Source of the DNA: Uranotaenia lowii
Lineage: Eukaryota; Arthropoda; Insecta; Diptera; Culicidae
Assembly: GCF_029784155.1 (NCBI RefSeq)
Contig: NC_073692.1
Coordinates: 275,994,913 to 276,058,912, forward strand
Length of the DNA: 64,000 bases
Direction of reading: 5' to 3'
In this document: in pieces, positions 11,701 through 23,091 of the stretch
Layout of the letters: each line of letters opens with the position of its first letter
How positions within the stretch are numbered: position 1 is the stretch's first letter
Position numbers and translations under genes: made by a program
Notes under the pieces: generated by a model
The model's database searches: none
The model's input: the letters and a program-made list of their open reading frames with translations, nothing else
Told to the model about the DNA's origin: nothing

Positions 11701-12782
11701 GTTAATACTATTGATTACATATGGAAAAAGCAGTGTTGAAAAGAAGCACTTTTCAACACTGTTTCAGCTAAATTTTACTAATTAAAAAATGCCTCTGAAA
11801 TTTTTTAACAAATTATGTAACTAACATTCTGCACCTAAGCCGAAGTAAATATGTAGTTCAGAAATTGAAATCTCGATGATTTTTTCAAATAGTTATTTCT
11901 TTTTTTATTTATGCTACAAGTTGCGAAAAGTAAATTTTTCAGCACGAGTCGAGGATTAATCTAACGAGGGTTACCGTGTGATGAAAAATTCGATTTTAAC
12001 AACGAGTTGCATACAATTTTTTTTTTGCTATTTCGTCGGTAACCATCGGGCATCAAACAGAAAGGAAGTCTAAAAACAGTGCTGAAAATTAGCACACCGT
12101 TTCAACACAGAACATCAAAAAAGCCGATAAAGTCAATAGATTCTGAATGTCATTTTTTTTTTAAAAACTATTTCTATTTTTTCGAAATTTCTTTCATTTT
12201 TGTGGATTTTTTTTTTGTAGATTTTTACTTCTTGCAACAGATTTCACCCAGTTTTCCAACCACAACCTTCCGCCCATCCCCCCCCCCCTTCCCTCCCCTC
12301 ATCATTTGGATTGTTTTTCATCTTATGCTATATAACATTCCAAGGCTTGTTATCTTATTAATTGCTGTTGCGTACTACTCCAAACAAACGACCGAGCAAC
12401 ACACAAATGTTGTTGCGAGCAAGAGCTTCTCTTTGAATCTTCCAAAAAAATACAATCTTAACGCTATGATGGGATCCGATCGCAAGTTGTACATGTCGCG
12501 ATCTGTGCTTAGTCAAGATCTGTACGTTTAGAGATTCGCATTTTGTTGCAACCACTCACAACAATCCGTACGTACGATATTGGAAGGCAAAGCGAGTGCG
12601 CTCATCAAGGACTTTCTTTTTATCTTGCTTTTCTAAGATTGTGGTAACTCGCCACTCTCGGAGATCTCCCCACATAACAGTAACAGAGCAGAGAGCATCG
12701 CTAGCTAGGGCGATTTGAATGTGTTCTACGGTTGGTCGCTCCCTGCTCAAAAGTCGCTAGAAGAGATTTTCTTCCATCCCTG
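8763..12782. mobile_element. hAT-type element, about 4.0 kb, TSD CTCACGAC
   Basis: The left end CAGGGATGGAA starts at 8763 and the inverted right end TTCCATCCCTG stops at 12782. The 8 bp directly outside are CTCACGAC on both sides (8755-8762 and 12783-12790). An 8-bp duplication with CAGGG termini is the hAT signature. Subterminal motifs of the form TACAWGTCGCGATCTGTRC recur near both ends (about 8815 and 12488). The interior, 9200-12080, is strongly AT-rich, and I find no hAT dimerisation domain or BED finger in any frame, so the copy is non-autonomous or thoroughly decayed. Confidence 0.85.
11731..11761. repeat. perfect 13-bp inverted repeat
   Basis: CAGTGTTGAAAAG is followed by a 5-nt loop and its exact reverse complement CTTTTCAACACTG. 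A diverged relative of the same motif lies at about 12078-12112. It lies inside the hAT-type element; its role is unknown. Confidence 0.8.
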
Positions 12783-13274
12783 CTCACGACACGACAGCTC
12801 AACTGTCAATATTTTAATCTTTTGTTATCAGAGTAGTGTTTAGCCTAAGCTGACGACTCGCAGGACTCCATTTCCCAGTAAATCTGTTGTTACAATGGTT
12901 ACTCTGAATCAGTTAGTTTTCCCCGAAATTTTAGTAAACTGACGAGCATACAATCCACTAAGAACAATGTACCCTATAACAGAGTAACCTAAGCGAAGAT
13001 CGAGTACCCAACCCCGTTGGATGCTTTGGTCGCATGCAGATCGAGAAGGTGGCCGCACGCGTCTGTTCCCCAGGTCAGGGGCGGCATGCAACTACAACCG
13101 AGCGTCTGTTCTCCAGGTCAGAGCGGCTCAAACAGCGTCTGTCTCGCAGCGAGCAGCTGAATTAAAGAAACTCTGGCATACGAGAAGAACACGCAACTGG
13201 GGAACGAGGAGTTGGTTTCCCGTTAAGCCCGCAGGGCCATGCGACCCTCAATATATGGGAACCGATAAACGAAA

Positions 13275-14451
13275 GAATAATCGTAACCAGATTCAGAACA
13301 CGGGTTAGAAACCTTACAATGGTCCAGTGTTATGTGCCGACTGACGTTGCCGATTTGCAGGAGAAAGAGCAGTTTTACAGTCAACTGAACAGCGTGGTAA
13401 ATTTCGAAGGATGACATTCAAATCCATTTGGGCGACTTCAACGCAAAGATTGGCTCCGACAATCAGGACCTTGAGCGCATCATGGGGCGCCATGGTCTAG
13501 GACAGATGAGCGAAAACGGAGAGCTGTTTGTAGAATTTTGTGGCAACAACAACATGGTGATCGGTGGATCGTTCTTCCCCCATCGACCAACACATAAGGT
13601 CACTTGGGTATCCCGAGATGGCCGAACAGAAAATCAAATTGACAACATCTGCATCAGCCGATGTGGAGAAGGAGCCTTCTTGATGTCCGCAACAAACGAA
13701 GCGCAGACATTGCATCTAACCATCACCTCGTTCTTGGTGAGATACGACTGAGAGTTGCGCGTGTCCAACGGCGCGAGGAGAAAGTCGGGTGTCGATACGA
13801 CGTCCGCCGGTTGGAGAATCCAGAGGTGAAAAGGGCATACGTTGAACAGCTAGAGTCTCGAACCTCGGAATCGCCGACATACGGAACAGTCGAAAAACAG
13901 TGGTGTGGAATCAAGAATGCCTTTATCACGATGAGCCATGGTACTCTCGGTAAAGTTTGTGGAATGAGAAGTGAGTGAATGTCGAATGAAACTTGGAGGA
14001 TGGTCGATGATCGGAGAAAAGTGAAAGTCGGCATTGAGCAGGCATGTACCGGGTCGGCCAAAGCAGCCACCCGCTTACGATACGCGGAGCTGGAGAAGGC
14101 AGTTAAACGAGCTTGTAGACGAGACAAGAGAGCCTGGACAAACTCCCTAGCCGAAGAGGGAGAAAGAGCCGCCGCCAGTGGAGATATACGAGTACTTTAT
14201 GACATTTCTCGCCGCCTCAGTGGTGCAAGGAAAGATAAATGCAAGAATGCCACTAAAAGACCGAGCAGGTCTGTTATTGACCGATCAAACAATTCAGCTC
14301 AAACGATTGACTGAGCACTTCGAACAACTCTTCCGAGTCACGAATAGCGATGGCCAACAGAACCCGCAACTCGAAGCGCCTACAGTAAGTCGCATAAATG
14401 GCGTCATCTCGGAAGCGCCCTCGCTGGCTGAAATAGAAGCGGCAATCAAAA
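13275..14451 (+). pseudogene. RTE endonuclease domain and linker (craniofacial-development-protein-2-like)
   Basis: The frame begins recognisably at FRTRVRNLTMVQCYVPTDVA, shifts near 13405, and continues with GDFNAKIGSDNQDLERIMGR, VIGGSFFPHRPTHKVTWVSR and NQIDNICISR. These are apurinic endonuclease motifs (the GDFN and the D-x-I strand). The final SDHHL motif is seen as SNHHLVLGE, so a catalytic Asp is changed. The linker follows (about 13740-14451) with at least one stop at 13977 and a frame change near 14250. It is interrupted at 14452 by the minisatellite-bearing insertion. Confidence 0.8.
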
Positions 14452-16436
14452 AAAAAAAGTTGAAGAGGTTGTAATCATGCAACAACCGTGTAGTGAGCGT
14501 AGAATTACGACAACTCTCTATGGTTAACTTATTTCTGTATTGATTACATAAACAAAAAAATTGCAGTATAATGAAATGCTTGGAACTAATGTCAAAATGA
14601 CATCATCATTGCATGTCATTTCAAACCGTGATGGCAGCAAGCTTGAATGTCATTTCAAAATGTCACGAAAACATGTCCTTTCAAAATTTCATGACATGTT
14701 CTGTCAAAATTTCATGACAAAATGTTATGTCAAATTGTCTTGCCAAAATGTCATGTCAAATTTCAATGTCATGTCGACATGCAATGCCATGTCAAAATTG
14801 TATGTCATAATATCATGTCAACATTTCATTTAAACTTGGCATGTCATGTGAAGATCTCATGAAGATGTCATGCCAACATCTCATGTCAAAATGTCATGTC
14901 AAAATGTCATGTCAAAATGTCATGTCAAAATGTCATGTCAAAATGTCATATCAAAATGTCATGTCAAAATGTCATGTCAAAATGTCATGTCAAAATGTCA
15001 TGTCAAAATGTCATGTCAAAATGTCATATCAAAATGTCATGTCAAAATGTCATGTCAAAATGTCATATCAAAATGTCATGTCAAAATGTCATGTCAAAAT
15101 GTCATGTCAAAATGTCATGTCAAAATGTCATGTCAAAATGTCATGTCAAAATGTCATGTCAAAATGTCATGTCAAAATGTCATGTCAAAATGTCATGTCA
15201 AAATGTCATGTCAAAATGTCATGTCAAAATGTCATGTCAAAATGTCATGTCAAAATGTCATGTCAAAATGTTCTGTCAAAATGTCATGTCAAAATATCAT
15301 GTCAAAATGTCATGTCAAAATGTCATGTCGAAATGTCATGTCAAAATGTCATGTCAAAATGTCATGTCATACCCATCTCATATCAAAATGTTATGTCAAA
15401 ATGTCATGTCAAAATGTCATGTCAAAATGTCATGTCAAAATGTCATGTCAAAATGTCATGTCAAAATGTCATGTCAAAATGTCATGTCAAAATGTCATGT
15501 CAAAATGTCATGTCAAAATGTCATGTCAAAATGTCATGTCAAAATGTCATGTCAAAATGTCATGTCAAAATGTCATGTCAAAATGTCATGTCAAAATGTC
15601 ATGTCAAAATGTCATGTCAAAATGTCATGTCAAAATGTCATGTCAAAATGTCATGTCAAAATGTCATGTCAAAATGTCATGTCAAAATGTCATGTCAAAA
15701 TATCATGTCAAAATGTCATGTCAAAATGTCATGTCAAAATGTCATGTCAAAATGTCATGTCAAAATGTCATGTCAAAATGTCATGTCAAAATAACATGTC
15801 AAAATGTCATGTCAAAATGTCATGTCAAAATGTCATGTCAAAATGTCATGTCAAAAAGTCATGTCAAAAAGTCATGTCAAAATGTCATGTCAAAATGTCA
15901 TGTCAAAATGTCATGTCAAAATGTCATGTCAAAATGTCATGTCAAAATGTCATGTCAAAACGTCATGCCAACATGTCATTAACTCCGCTGGTTATCCTCC
16001 GCTGCTAGTCGCCACCACCGCTGCTAGTCGCCAGCACCGCTAAATCGTCATGTCTGCTGCTGAACCATCCTTCTGCTTCGCTGGCTTCCACTAAACTAAC
16101 TGCAAAACGATATCTGCGTTGGATTACCACTGGTGGGGTTCAAACGCAGATCGAATTGCAGGAGAACTGTACACGACGACGAGCAAAAAGAAACTGAAAC
16201 CGAGCCGCTGGCGCCCCGTTGTTTTTATACTTTTCGTATACATGGAAAATCAAAACTCATCAAGAGGCGGGGCATCCGTGTTTTCTTTCTTTTTCTCTTT
16301 TTTTGTTTTGGCTTGGTGATGACGTCATAATCCTTTAGATAGGATGTCTTTGAAAGAGGCGTTTTTCGTGACGCGAGATTCGATCGCAAATTTCAATTTG
16401 CCCCCCTATAGTGTTGCCGTAAGACGTAATTCTACG
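14452..16436. mobile_element. 1.99-kb insertion carrying a minisatellite, TSD TCAAAA
   Basis: The RTE frame breaks at GCAATCAAAA and resumes at CAAAACATGAAATCC. TCAAAA flanks the inserted DNA at 14446-14451 and 16437-16442. The right end, read inward, begins CGTAGAATTACG, and the same 12-mer occurs inverted at 14498-14509, 46 bp inside the left edge. After it both sides share CAAC and CTCTATGG/ACTATAGGGG, so the ends look like imperfect inverted repeats. The centre is the 13-bp array; 15985-16424 is unique GC-richer sequence containing TATA-like TTTTTATAC. I cannot assign a superfamily. Confidence 0.6.
14876..15983 (+). repeat. 13-bp minisatellite (TGTCATGTCAAAA)n
   Basis: Roughly 85 near-perfect copies of a 13-bp unit run without a break; more degenerate units extend left to about 14580. 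Variant units include ATATCA, GTTCTG and AAAAAGTC forms, and one interruption lies at 15365-15385. Since 13 leaves remainder 1 on division by three, all three forward frames encode the same peptide repeat, MSKCHVKMSCQNV, and all three are open for hundreds of codons. The reverse strand has TGA stops in each unit. I treat the open frames as a by-product of the repeat. Confidence 0.97.
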
Positions 16437-16442
16437 TCAAAA

Positions 16443-17155
16443 CATGAAATCCAACAAATTACCTGGGATCGAATGCATTCCTGCTGAAATGCTGAAAGCC
16501 GACCCTGCCCTGTCAGCACAAATGTTGCACCGTCTTTTCGCTGACATCTGGGATACTGCAACCTTTCTGGCCGACTGGATGAAGGGTATCCTCGTAAAGG
16601 TCCCGAAGAAAAGAGACCTGACAGAGGACGGTAACTGGCGAGGCATAACGTTGATCTGTACAACCCTCAAAGTACTCTGCAAAGTGATCCTGAACAGGAT
16701 CCAGGATAAAATCGACGCTACCTTCCGAAGGCAACAAGCTGGATTCCGATCATCCAGTCATGTGTGAACCACATCACAACACTACGAATTATACTGGAAC
16801 AAATCAACGTACTTCAGGACTCTCATCTGCTGGTGATCGTTGATTTCGAAAAAGTATTCGACTGACTCAACCATGAAAACATCTGGGCGGCTCTAAGGTG
16901 ACGAGGAGTCCAAGAGAAACTAGTCCATCTCATCGAAACACAATACGAGGCATTATCGTGCAAGGTCTTGCACGACGGTGTCTTGTCCGAACCAATCCCG
17001 GTAACTGCTGGAGTGAGACAGGGATGTATATTATCACCGCTGCTTCTTCTAATCGTAATGGATGAGATTCTGACAGGATCGATTGACTGTGCACCGAACC
17101 GAGGATTGCCGTGGAATCCTTCAACAATGGAGCAACTGAACGACCTTGATCTACC
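16443..17155 (+). pseudogene. RTE reverse transcriptase, fingers and palm
   Basis: The frame resumes with MKSNKLPGIECIPAEMLKA, ILVKVPKKRDL, NWRGITLICTTLKVLCK and QQAGFR, all standard for the N-terminal half of non-LTR reverse transcriptases. A frameshift and stop follow QQAGF (16765), then VDFEKVFD with a stop (16862) and TAGVRQGCILSPLLL (about 17007-17050). The frame ends at MEQLNDLDL, where an inverted RTE fragment inserts. The catalytic F/YADD box lies beyond that insertion. Confidence 0.82.
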
Positions 17156-17803
17156 TACCTAAATAACTAAGGGTGCGCCGATTGACCGACGCATAGGACT
17201 GAGATAAAAGATCTCCACTGCTGGCGATCCGGAGCCAGCGTCTTCACTTGCTGCCAGCCAAGGTTCTCGTCAACTGTGCGGATTTCACTTCGCCGCCATG
17301 AGCTTTTGGGCCTGCCTCTTCTTTGATGCCCATCTGGAATCCAGTCAAGCGCCCCTCTGCAAATCTCGTTATCATCTCTTCGCAGCGTGTGCCCAATCCG
17401 TTTCCACTTACGTTCCCGAATCTCGATTTCTAGCGCCTTTTGATGACACCGGCGATGAAGTTCAACGTTTGAGATCCAGTTGCCAGGCCACCAAGCGCGG
17501 ATGATGTTCCGCAGGCAGCGATTCACAAAAACTTGCAGTTTTCTCGTCGTCACCGCATATGTGCACCAAGTTTCACACCCGTACAGCAATACGGATTTGA
17601 CGTTTGAGTTGAAGATTCAGATCTTAGTTCGTAGAGAGATCTGGCGTGACCTCCAGATGTTTCGGAGACTCGCTAACGCAAATAGGGCTTTTCTGATCCG
17701 GGTTTCGATGTCCTTCTTGGTACCACCATCAGGCGTAATCTGGCTACCAAGATACTGGAAGAACTCCACTGTCTCAACCTGTTGTCCAGCTACCACCACC
17801 TTG
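17156..17803 (-). pseudogene. inverted 5'-truncated RTE copy (C-terminal part)
   Basis: On the minus strand the order is VAGQQVETVEFFQYLGSQ, ITPDGGTKKDIETRIRKA, LYGCETWCTYAVTTRKLQV, CLRNIIRAWWPGNWISN, IGHTLRRDDNEICRGALDW and TLAPDRQQWRSF. The 3' end at the left runs into TTAGTTATTTAGGTAGGTAG, a decayed tandem tail. It separates NDLDL (about 17150) from LDLADDIVLLAQ (from 17803) of the plus-strand host RTE, and the short host segment around CCTTGAYCT appears on both sides, consistent with a target duplication. A frame break lies between 17589 and 17617. Confidence 0.8.
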
Positions 17804-17902
17804 ACCTGGCTGACGATATTGTTTTGCTCGCTCAAACACAGCCGGATCTGCAGAGCAAACTCGACGACCTCACAAAAAAGCTTCAAGGCAGCAGGTCTCA
17901 AA
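17803..17902 (+). pseudogene. RTE reverse transcriptase, catalytic box segment
   Basis: The frame reads LDLADDIVLLAQTQPDLQ and SKLDDLTKKLQ. The ADD box with its two aspartates is intact in this short piece. A one-base shift occurs before the final AAGLK. The next base pair is the left target duplication of the TIR element at 17903. Confidence 0.8.
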
Positions 17903-19093
17903 CCCAGACAACCATTTGGTGGGTATTTCGAATTTGCAACGTAAATATACGTGCAAATATACGTGTAAACATATCGTATATAATGTAGCAAAACCAGTAT
18001 ATACGTATCATTTTGGAGGCCATATAGGTACATTAGCAAACATATTCTTGATTTGGATTGTATTAAATTACGATTTTCACGATTTGTCATGCGCATCATA
18101 TACGACTACCCTGATTCTTTTTGGAATATACTATGACAATTTACATCATCATATAGATCATTGAGGTTGTAATATACGACATTTTTCGTATCAATATGGA
18201 AAGTATGACGACTTATTTGGTCGTCTTTTGCGACTTGAGTGCAGGGCTCTCATTTTCCGTCAGTTGAAAAAAAAATTGTTTTTTTGGGATTTTGAACCAA
18301 TTAGTTTATTCATCCCCAAAAAATAATGAAAATAAGATTACTTGAAAGAAATGTGTTTTTGCTGTCAAATTCAAGTTTATATCGTATACATTTATTATTT
18401 GCCTGATTGCTGATTTTTTTCCACGTTCATGAATTTATTGTTAGCGCCTGGACTTGATCCCCTGACGATTCGATCAACAGCTCATGATGGTTCCTCGACG
18501 CTATCTGGAATATATAAATTCAAGGGGATTTACTTCAAAGGCATTCAACCAAAAGCAAATCGTATATTTCTATAACTTAAATCTTCTAAATCGTAGAACA
18601 CGTCATCGATGATCTAAAAATAGTCCAACATTTTGAAGCCTCCTTTACGATACGATTCCAATCATCGATGTCCCATTATCATAAACGATTTTATTGAACT
18701 TTTTTGTATTCTTTTACGATTGCCAGCAAATACGTTTTACGAAAATCAGACATGCGAATTAATTTGCAAAGGTATACGATTGCATGCACATTATTACGAA
18801 TCCATGCAGTTATATACGTTTTTTATTTCGAATTATTTTATGCATAGCACGACAAAATTTCTCAATCACGGCTGATCACCGTATATCGGTCGTTTCACGG
18901 ATTTTTTGCGAATTGTCGTACACAAAGGTCGAGTTCAAATGTACATAAATACTTCTTGTCATGCAATGCTTTTAAATACGATAAAGAACATGCATGGACC
19001 GCACATTGTAGGTGCAGATATACGAAAATGAGTATAAATAACATTCTATACGATGTAATCTGTAAAAGAAAATACGACTTCTGGTTGTCTGGG
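17903..19093 (-). mobile_element. TIR element with CCCAGACAACC ends, copy 2, 1191 bp, TSD AA
   Basis: The left terminus CCCAGACAACC and the right terminus GGTTGTCTGGG are exact inverted repeats; similarity fades after about 12 bp. AA precedes (17901-17902) and AA follows (19094-19095). Removing the element and one AA restores the RTE reading GLK followed by VNLGKTKSMEI with no frame change. The interior is AT-rich, inverted relative to copy 1 at 1197-5572, and has no transposase. Of known groups, a 2-bp duplication is rare outside Tc1/mariner (TA) and some CMC or ISL2EU types; I do not assign one. Confidence 0.85.
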
Positions 19094-19787
19094 AAGTCAA
19101 TCTCGGAAAGACCAAGTCGATGGAGATCAACACAGGAAATTCCTCCAGTTTCATGGTAGCTGGGCAACAAGTTGTGAAAGTGGAGTGCTTCCAGTATCTT
19201 GGTAGCCAGATAACGCCTGATGGTGGTACCAGGAAAGACATCGAAACCCGGATCAGAAGAGTCTTCGAAACATCTGGCGGTCACGCCAGATCTCTCTACG
19301 AACGAAGTTCAGAATCTTCAACTCAAACGTCAAATTCGTAATGCTGTACGGGTGCGAAACTTGGTGCACATATGCGGTAACGACGCGAAAACTGCTAGTA
19401 TTTGTAAACCGCTGCTTGCGGAATATCATCCGCGCTTGGTGGCCTGGCAACTGGATCTCGAATGAGGAACTATATCGCCGGTGTCATCAAAGAGCGCTAG
19501 AAATTGAGATTCGGGAACGTAAGTGGAGATGGATTGGGCACACGCTGCGAAGAGATGAAAACGAGATTTGCAGAGAGGCGCTAGATTGGAATCCAGAAGG
19601 ACATTGAAGAAGAGGCAGACCCAGAAACTCGAGGCGACGAAGCCTAGCCGCAGTAATCCGAACTGTCGACGATAATCTTGAGTGTGACCTGATGAAGCTG
19701 CTGGCTCCGGATCGGCAACAGTGGAGGTCTTTTACCACGGCCCTATGCACCGGAGGATCGGCGCGGGATCATTAAGTAAGTAAGTAA
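19094..19787 (+). pseudogene. RTE ORF2 C-terminal region and 3' tail
   Basis: The frame gives VNLGKTKSMEINTGNSSSF, VVKVECFQYLGSQ and ITPDGGTRKDIETRIRR, then a deletion or shift near 19260, LYGCETWCTYAVTTRKLLV, CLRNIIRAWWPGNW, IGHTLRRDENEICREALDW, and after another shift AVIRTVDDNLECDL. The tail of TAAG units at 19771-19786 marks the 3' end of the host RTE. The inverted copy at 17156-17803 is a close relative. Confidence 0.8.
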
Positions 19788-22690
19788 GCTGATGGTCATA
19801 GTTCTGCTTTGCTCTTTCACAGAAAAACGCAACAAATTTGAAAATCATAGCCTGTGAGGAATCATGGACCACATAACGTGAGGTATTTTGGGCCTATAAC
19901 TAGAGTGAGTATTCAAAAAAGCTTAGAATAAAAATTCTTTGTATGTATGTATGTTTTGCGTTCCTAGGCTACAAGATTCATCCTTGCGACGAATCTCTAA
20001 ACAGAGGTAATGCTGCTATAGGGAAACTGAAATTCATGACTTTCTATACCCTTTTCCAAGAAGCTGCTGAAAAGACCTTTGAATCATAAAAATATGGGAA
20101 TTGAATTTATTACATTTCTAGCTTCCAACTTTCTACTCATCGTCTATCATCTAACAAATCGCTATCCTTCATCGTAATCCAACAAACTGCCAACGTTAAC
20201 ACAAAAAAACCCAACCATCCGTTGTACCATCCTTTTGACTGAAAGGTAAATAACGGCCAGCACCCACGTGCCTTTTCTCTGAAACAACCATATACACAGC
20301 AGCTCGGCTTACGAAACCCGACCTAAAAGTCGAGAAGCAGAAAAAATATCGAGAATCATTTTGCTTAATCACTGAAAACTTTTCATTTTTCAATTGGGCA
20401 GAATCACGTAATCCGAGAGAAAATTTTGCCCACGTCGAAAATTCCATTGAGGGAACCAACCGGACTCACCTGCTTCAGGGCCATTCATTTAGGAGGAGAC
20501 CCTACTCAGATGATGCCTTTCCTACCTGTGTGCTGCGGGCTGTGATAGATATTGGACCCTCTCCACCACATTCTTTCTAAGGGTTTTAAAGAAAAAGATA
20601 ACTTCCTCCCACCCAGGGATCCGTTGGGATCACGATCAGGGAAAAACAACACGATGTGTGGAAATTTTCCTCTCAGCTTGCCGTTCCATTCACGGTGCTC
20701 TACTAAAAGGATGGAAAATAGTTGACCTACAGAAAGTGGGATGTGTAAATAAAGAGGGCCGGTAATATTAAAAAATAGTCAACTCAGCCAGTCCGCTTGG
20801 TTTCACCTGAAGTGGACATGAACGTAGAATTTTTTCTAAAAAAAATAAAGCCAAGTTCATCACCGTAATTTATGTTCAATTCTGATATTTTTTCTTCAAG
20901 TATAAACATTTTCACCGATATGCCAAAACAAATTTACAAAAAAAAATTCTTATAAAAAGCTTTACTATTTTTGAAAACTTGAATTCATATTTTACTTTCG
21001 TTTATCAGTAATTCATAAAAAAAAACATTTTCAAACTAACATCGTTTGACCAGAATAAGAGAGAAAATTTTTAATTACAAACCAAACTTTGCAGAAACTC
21101 TTCAACCCTTATCCCCAAACGGGTACCTCTGGTTAAAATCCCATTGGTCCGGATGTTTGATAGGATTCAAGCCTTTTCACTGGACCACACCGGCAAAGAT
21201 CACACACCGGAGATAAACGGCCGGTCTTTCTTTTCGCTTCGTCCATTAAATCTATATTCATAATGGAATCCCCATTTACATAATTTTTCTTCCCGGTACT
21301 CTCTGCTATTCATCCTGTTTTGCGGCCTGGGTTTTCGATAAGGTTCACATAAGAAAAAGATAAGAAACTAGATGCTTCCCATCGATAGCTTTTAAACTTC
21401 TAGCCAAACACATCCACATTTGCTGACGTGGAAATGTGGGCCGAAGAAGAGTTATTTATAAAAAGGAAAATGATGTCCTGTTTCCAATATGATTTAACTA
21501 ATCTGATTCGTCCTCCCGGGATGGTCGGAAGTTTTCGAAAGCCATTATCTATTCAGCAGACCAACCAAACCTAGTTTTCGTAAGATTATCTTCTTCCTAC
21601 CATAAGAAAATAGAACTTTTGCCACAGAAAGACAATTTTTGTTTTGGAATTCCTTTGACTTGCGTGCTTTTCAAAGCCAAAGAATCTTAAAGTCTATGAA
21701 CCAATGTTCAACACCAATTAAGTTTTCCTATGAGGATTGAGGATTGATAAGATTGAAAGATTCAAACCAAATTCACATGATTGTTATTTGTTTGAGTATC
21801 CGTTTTTACAGCAACCTAATACAAAAAAAATATCGACAAATAGATCACCTCATGTTCATAAACATAAAACAAACAAAAAATTCAACAACTATCCTGACAC
21901 GACAAAAGTTGTGCAACAACCTGTTTTGTATACTCAGTGTTTGGCATCGATGAACTGAGAAGTTCAAAATTGGCGACCGCAAATCCGAAAACGCTATGTG
22001 TTGTTCAAGAGATGCTATCTCTGATTCAAAGCGCAAATCGAAAAAGGTCAAATCAAATGAGAATACAAGACACTTAGATAACATTTGAGGGCGTTTCCAC
22101 CAAATAAGTTTGAAAACAACACGCTTTAAAGTTTTCGTATTGCCGAATTTCGTTACATGTATATATCTCGAGATGTTGCAGTTTTCGTCTAAACAATAAA
22201 GTATATGAAATGATACGAAAGTCTGAAAACTTTAATATATTATGTTTGAAACTTGATAAATCTCTCGGCATTATTAACTCGGAATTGACCATTTTTACTC
22301 TTATGCATACCCTAGGGTGGCCCTTAACTATATGGAAGCTTTTATTCTTCGAAAAACTTTCTACTGAACTCAAAATCTTGAAAATGTAGCATTCAGAAAC
22401 ATTTAAAAACGTTTCCAAGAATGTTGAAGTGGTTTAAGTAGGTTCTGAGTTAAGAAGTAAATTAAATAACTAAAGCTTAATCGAGCCTGCCACTACCAAA
22501 ATTTTTATAATTGATACAAAATGGAAAGAAAAGAGGTCTCTGACGAATGCCAAATTTAGAAAAAAAAAGTTTTTGGATTGAAAAATATTATCAATGTCAT
22601 TCAATAAGAAGGAAATATCGATGTTATCAAACAATTGAGAATAAAGGTCGAATATTTCTCGGAATTCTGATTTTGCTGTTACCGTTTCAT
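19788..22690. other. no gene recognised; islands at 20196-20760 and 21090-21600
   Basis: The two islands are less AT-rich than their surroundings and are not repeated elsewhere in the window. On the minus strand CAG followed by GTGAGT near 20463-20471 matches a 5' splice site, but no convincing exon precedes it. Between and beyond the islands the sequence is AT-rich and featureless, including ORFs of under 120 codons with no recognisable motifs. Confidence 0.45.
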
Positions 22691-23091
22691 TTATTTCATA
22701 TGATGCTCTGCGAAGTAGTTCCACCTCCCCGTGGTGCAGAGTGGAAACGTGTCTGCATTATGCAGATGTACTACCGAGATCTAAACCCCCCCTCCTCCCT
22801 CATGAAGACCCTTGCATATGAATTCAGACTATGAACATGGAACATCTATTGGAAACCGACTCCTTTTGGTGAAGGTGTAACGCTGAACCGTGTCGATGTA
22901 CCTGGAAGGCTGGCGGGTCGTTAAGTCACGCCAGTCCCAAACGGTAGCCTGTGGGGCACACCCCACACCCCACACCCCACAGTATTCCAGTGCTAAGCAG
23001 GTTACTAGTGCAGTGGACCATATATTTACCTCGCGATTCGTTGGATCACATATGAATTCTAAAGACAAAAAAAAAACAACATAAAACGTGG

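Larger units (their letters stand above)
13020..19787 (+). mobile_element. RTE-type non-LTR retrotransposon split by three insertions
   Basis: The pieces in order are 5' leader (13020-13170), endonuclease and linker (to 14451), reverse transcriptase (16443-17155, 17803-17902) and C-terminal region (19094-19760), ending in the tail TAAGTAAGTAAGTAAG at 19771-19786. Short tandem tails are typical of RTE elements. Subtracting the three insertions leaves about 3 kb, the usual RTE size. The leader holds two imperfect copies of GCGTCTGTTCYCCAGGTCAG. The reading frame carries several stops and shifts, so the element is dead. Confidence 0.8.

Noticed and set aside
14870..16008. Open frames of 317-370 codons in the 13-bp array
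   Set aside because: All three frames give the same peptide because the unit has no stop; there is no start context, domain or non-repeat extension.
20460..20475. Minus-strand splice donor CAG|GTGAGT
   Set aside because: The upstream sequence on that strand has no sustained frame and no acceptor that would define an exon; one consensus match in 64 kb is expected by chance.
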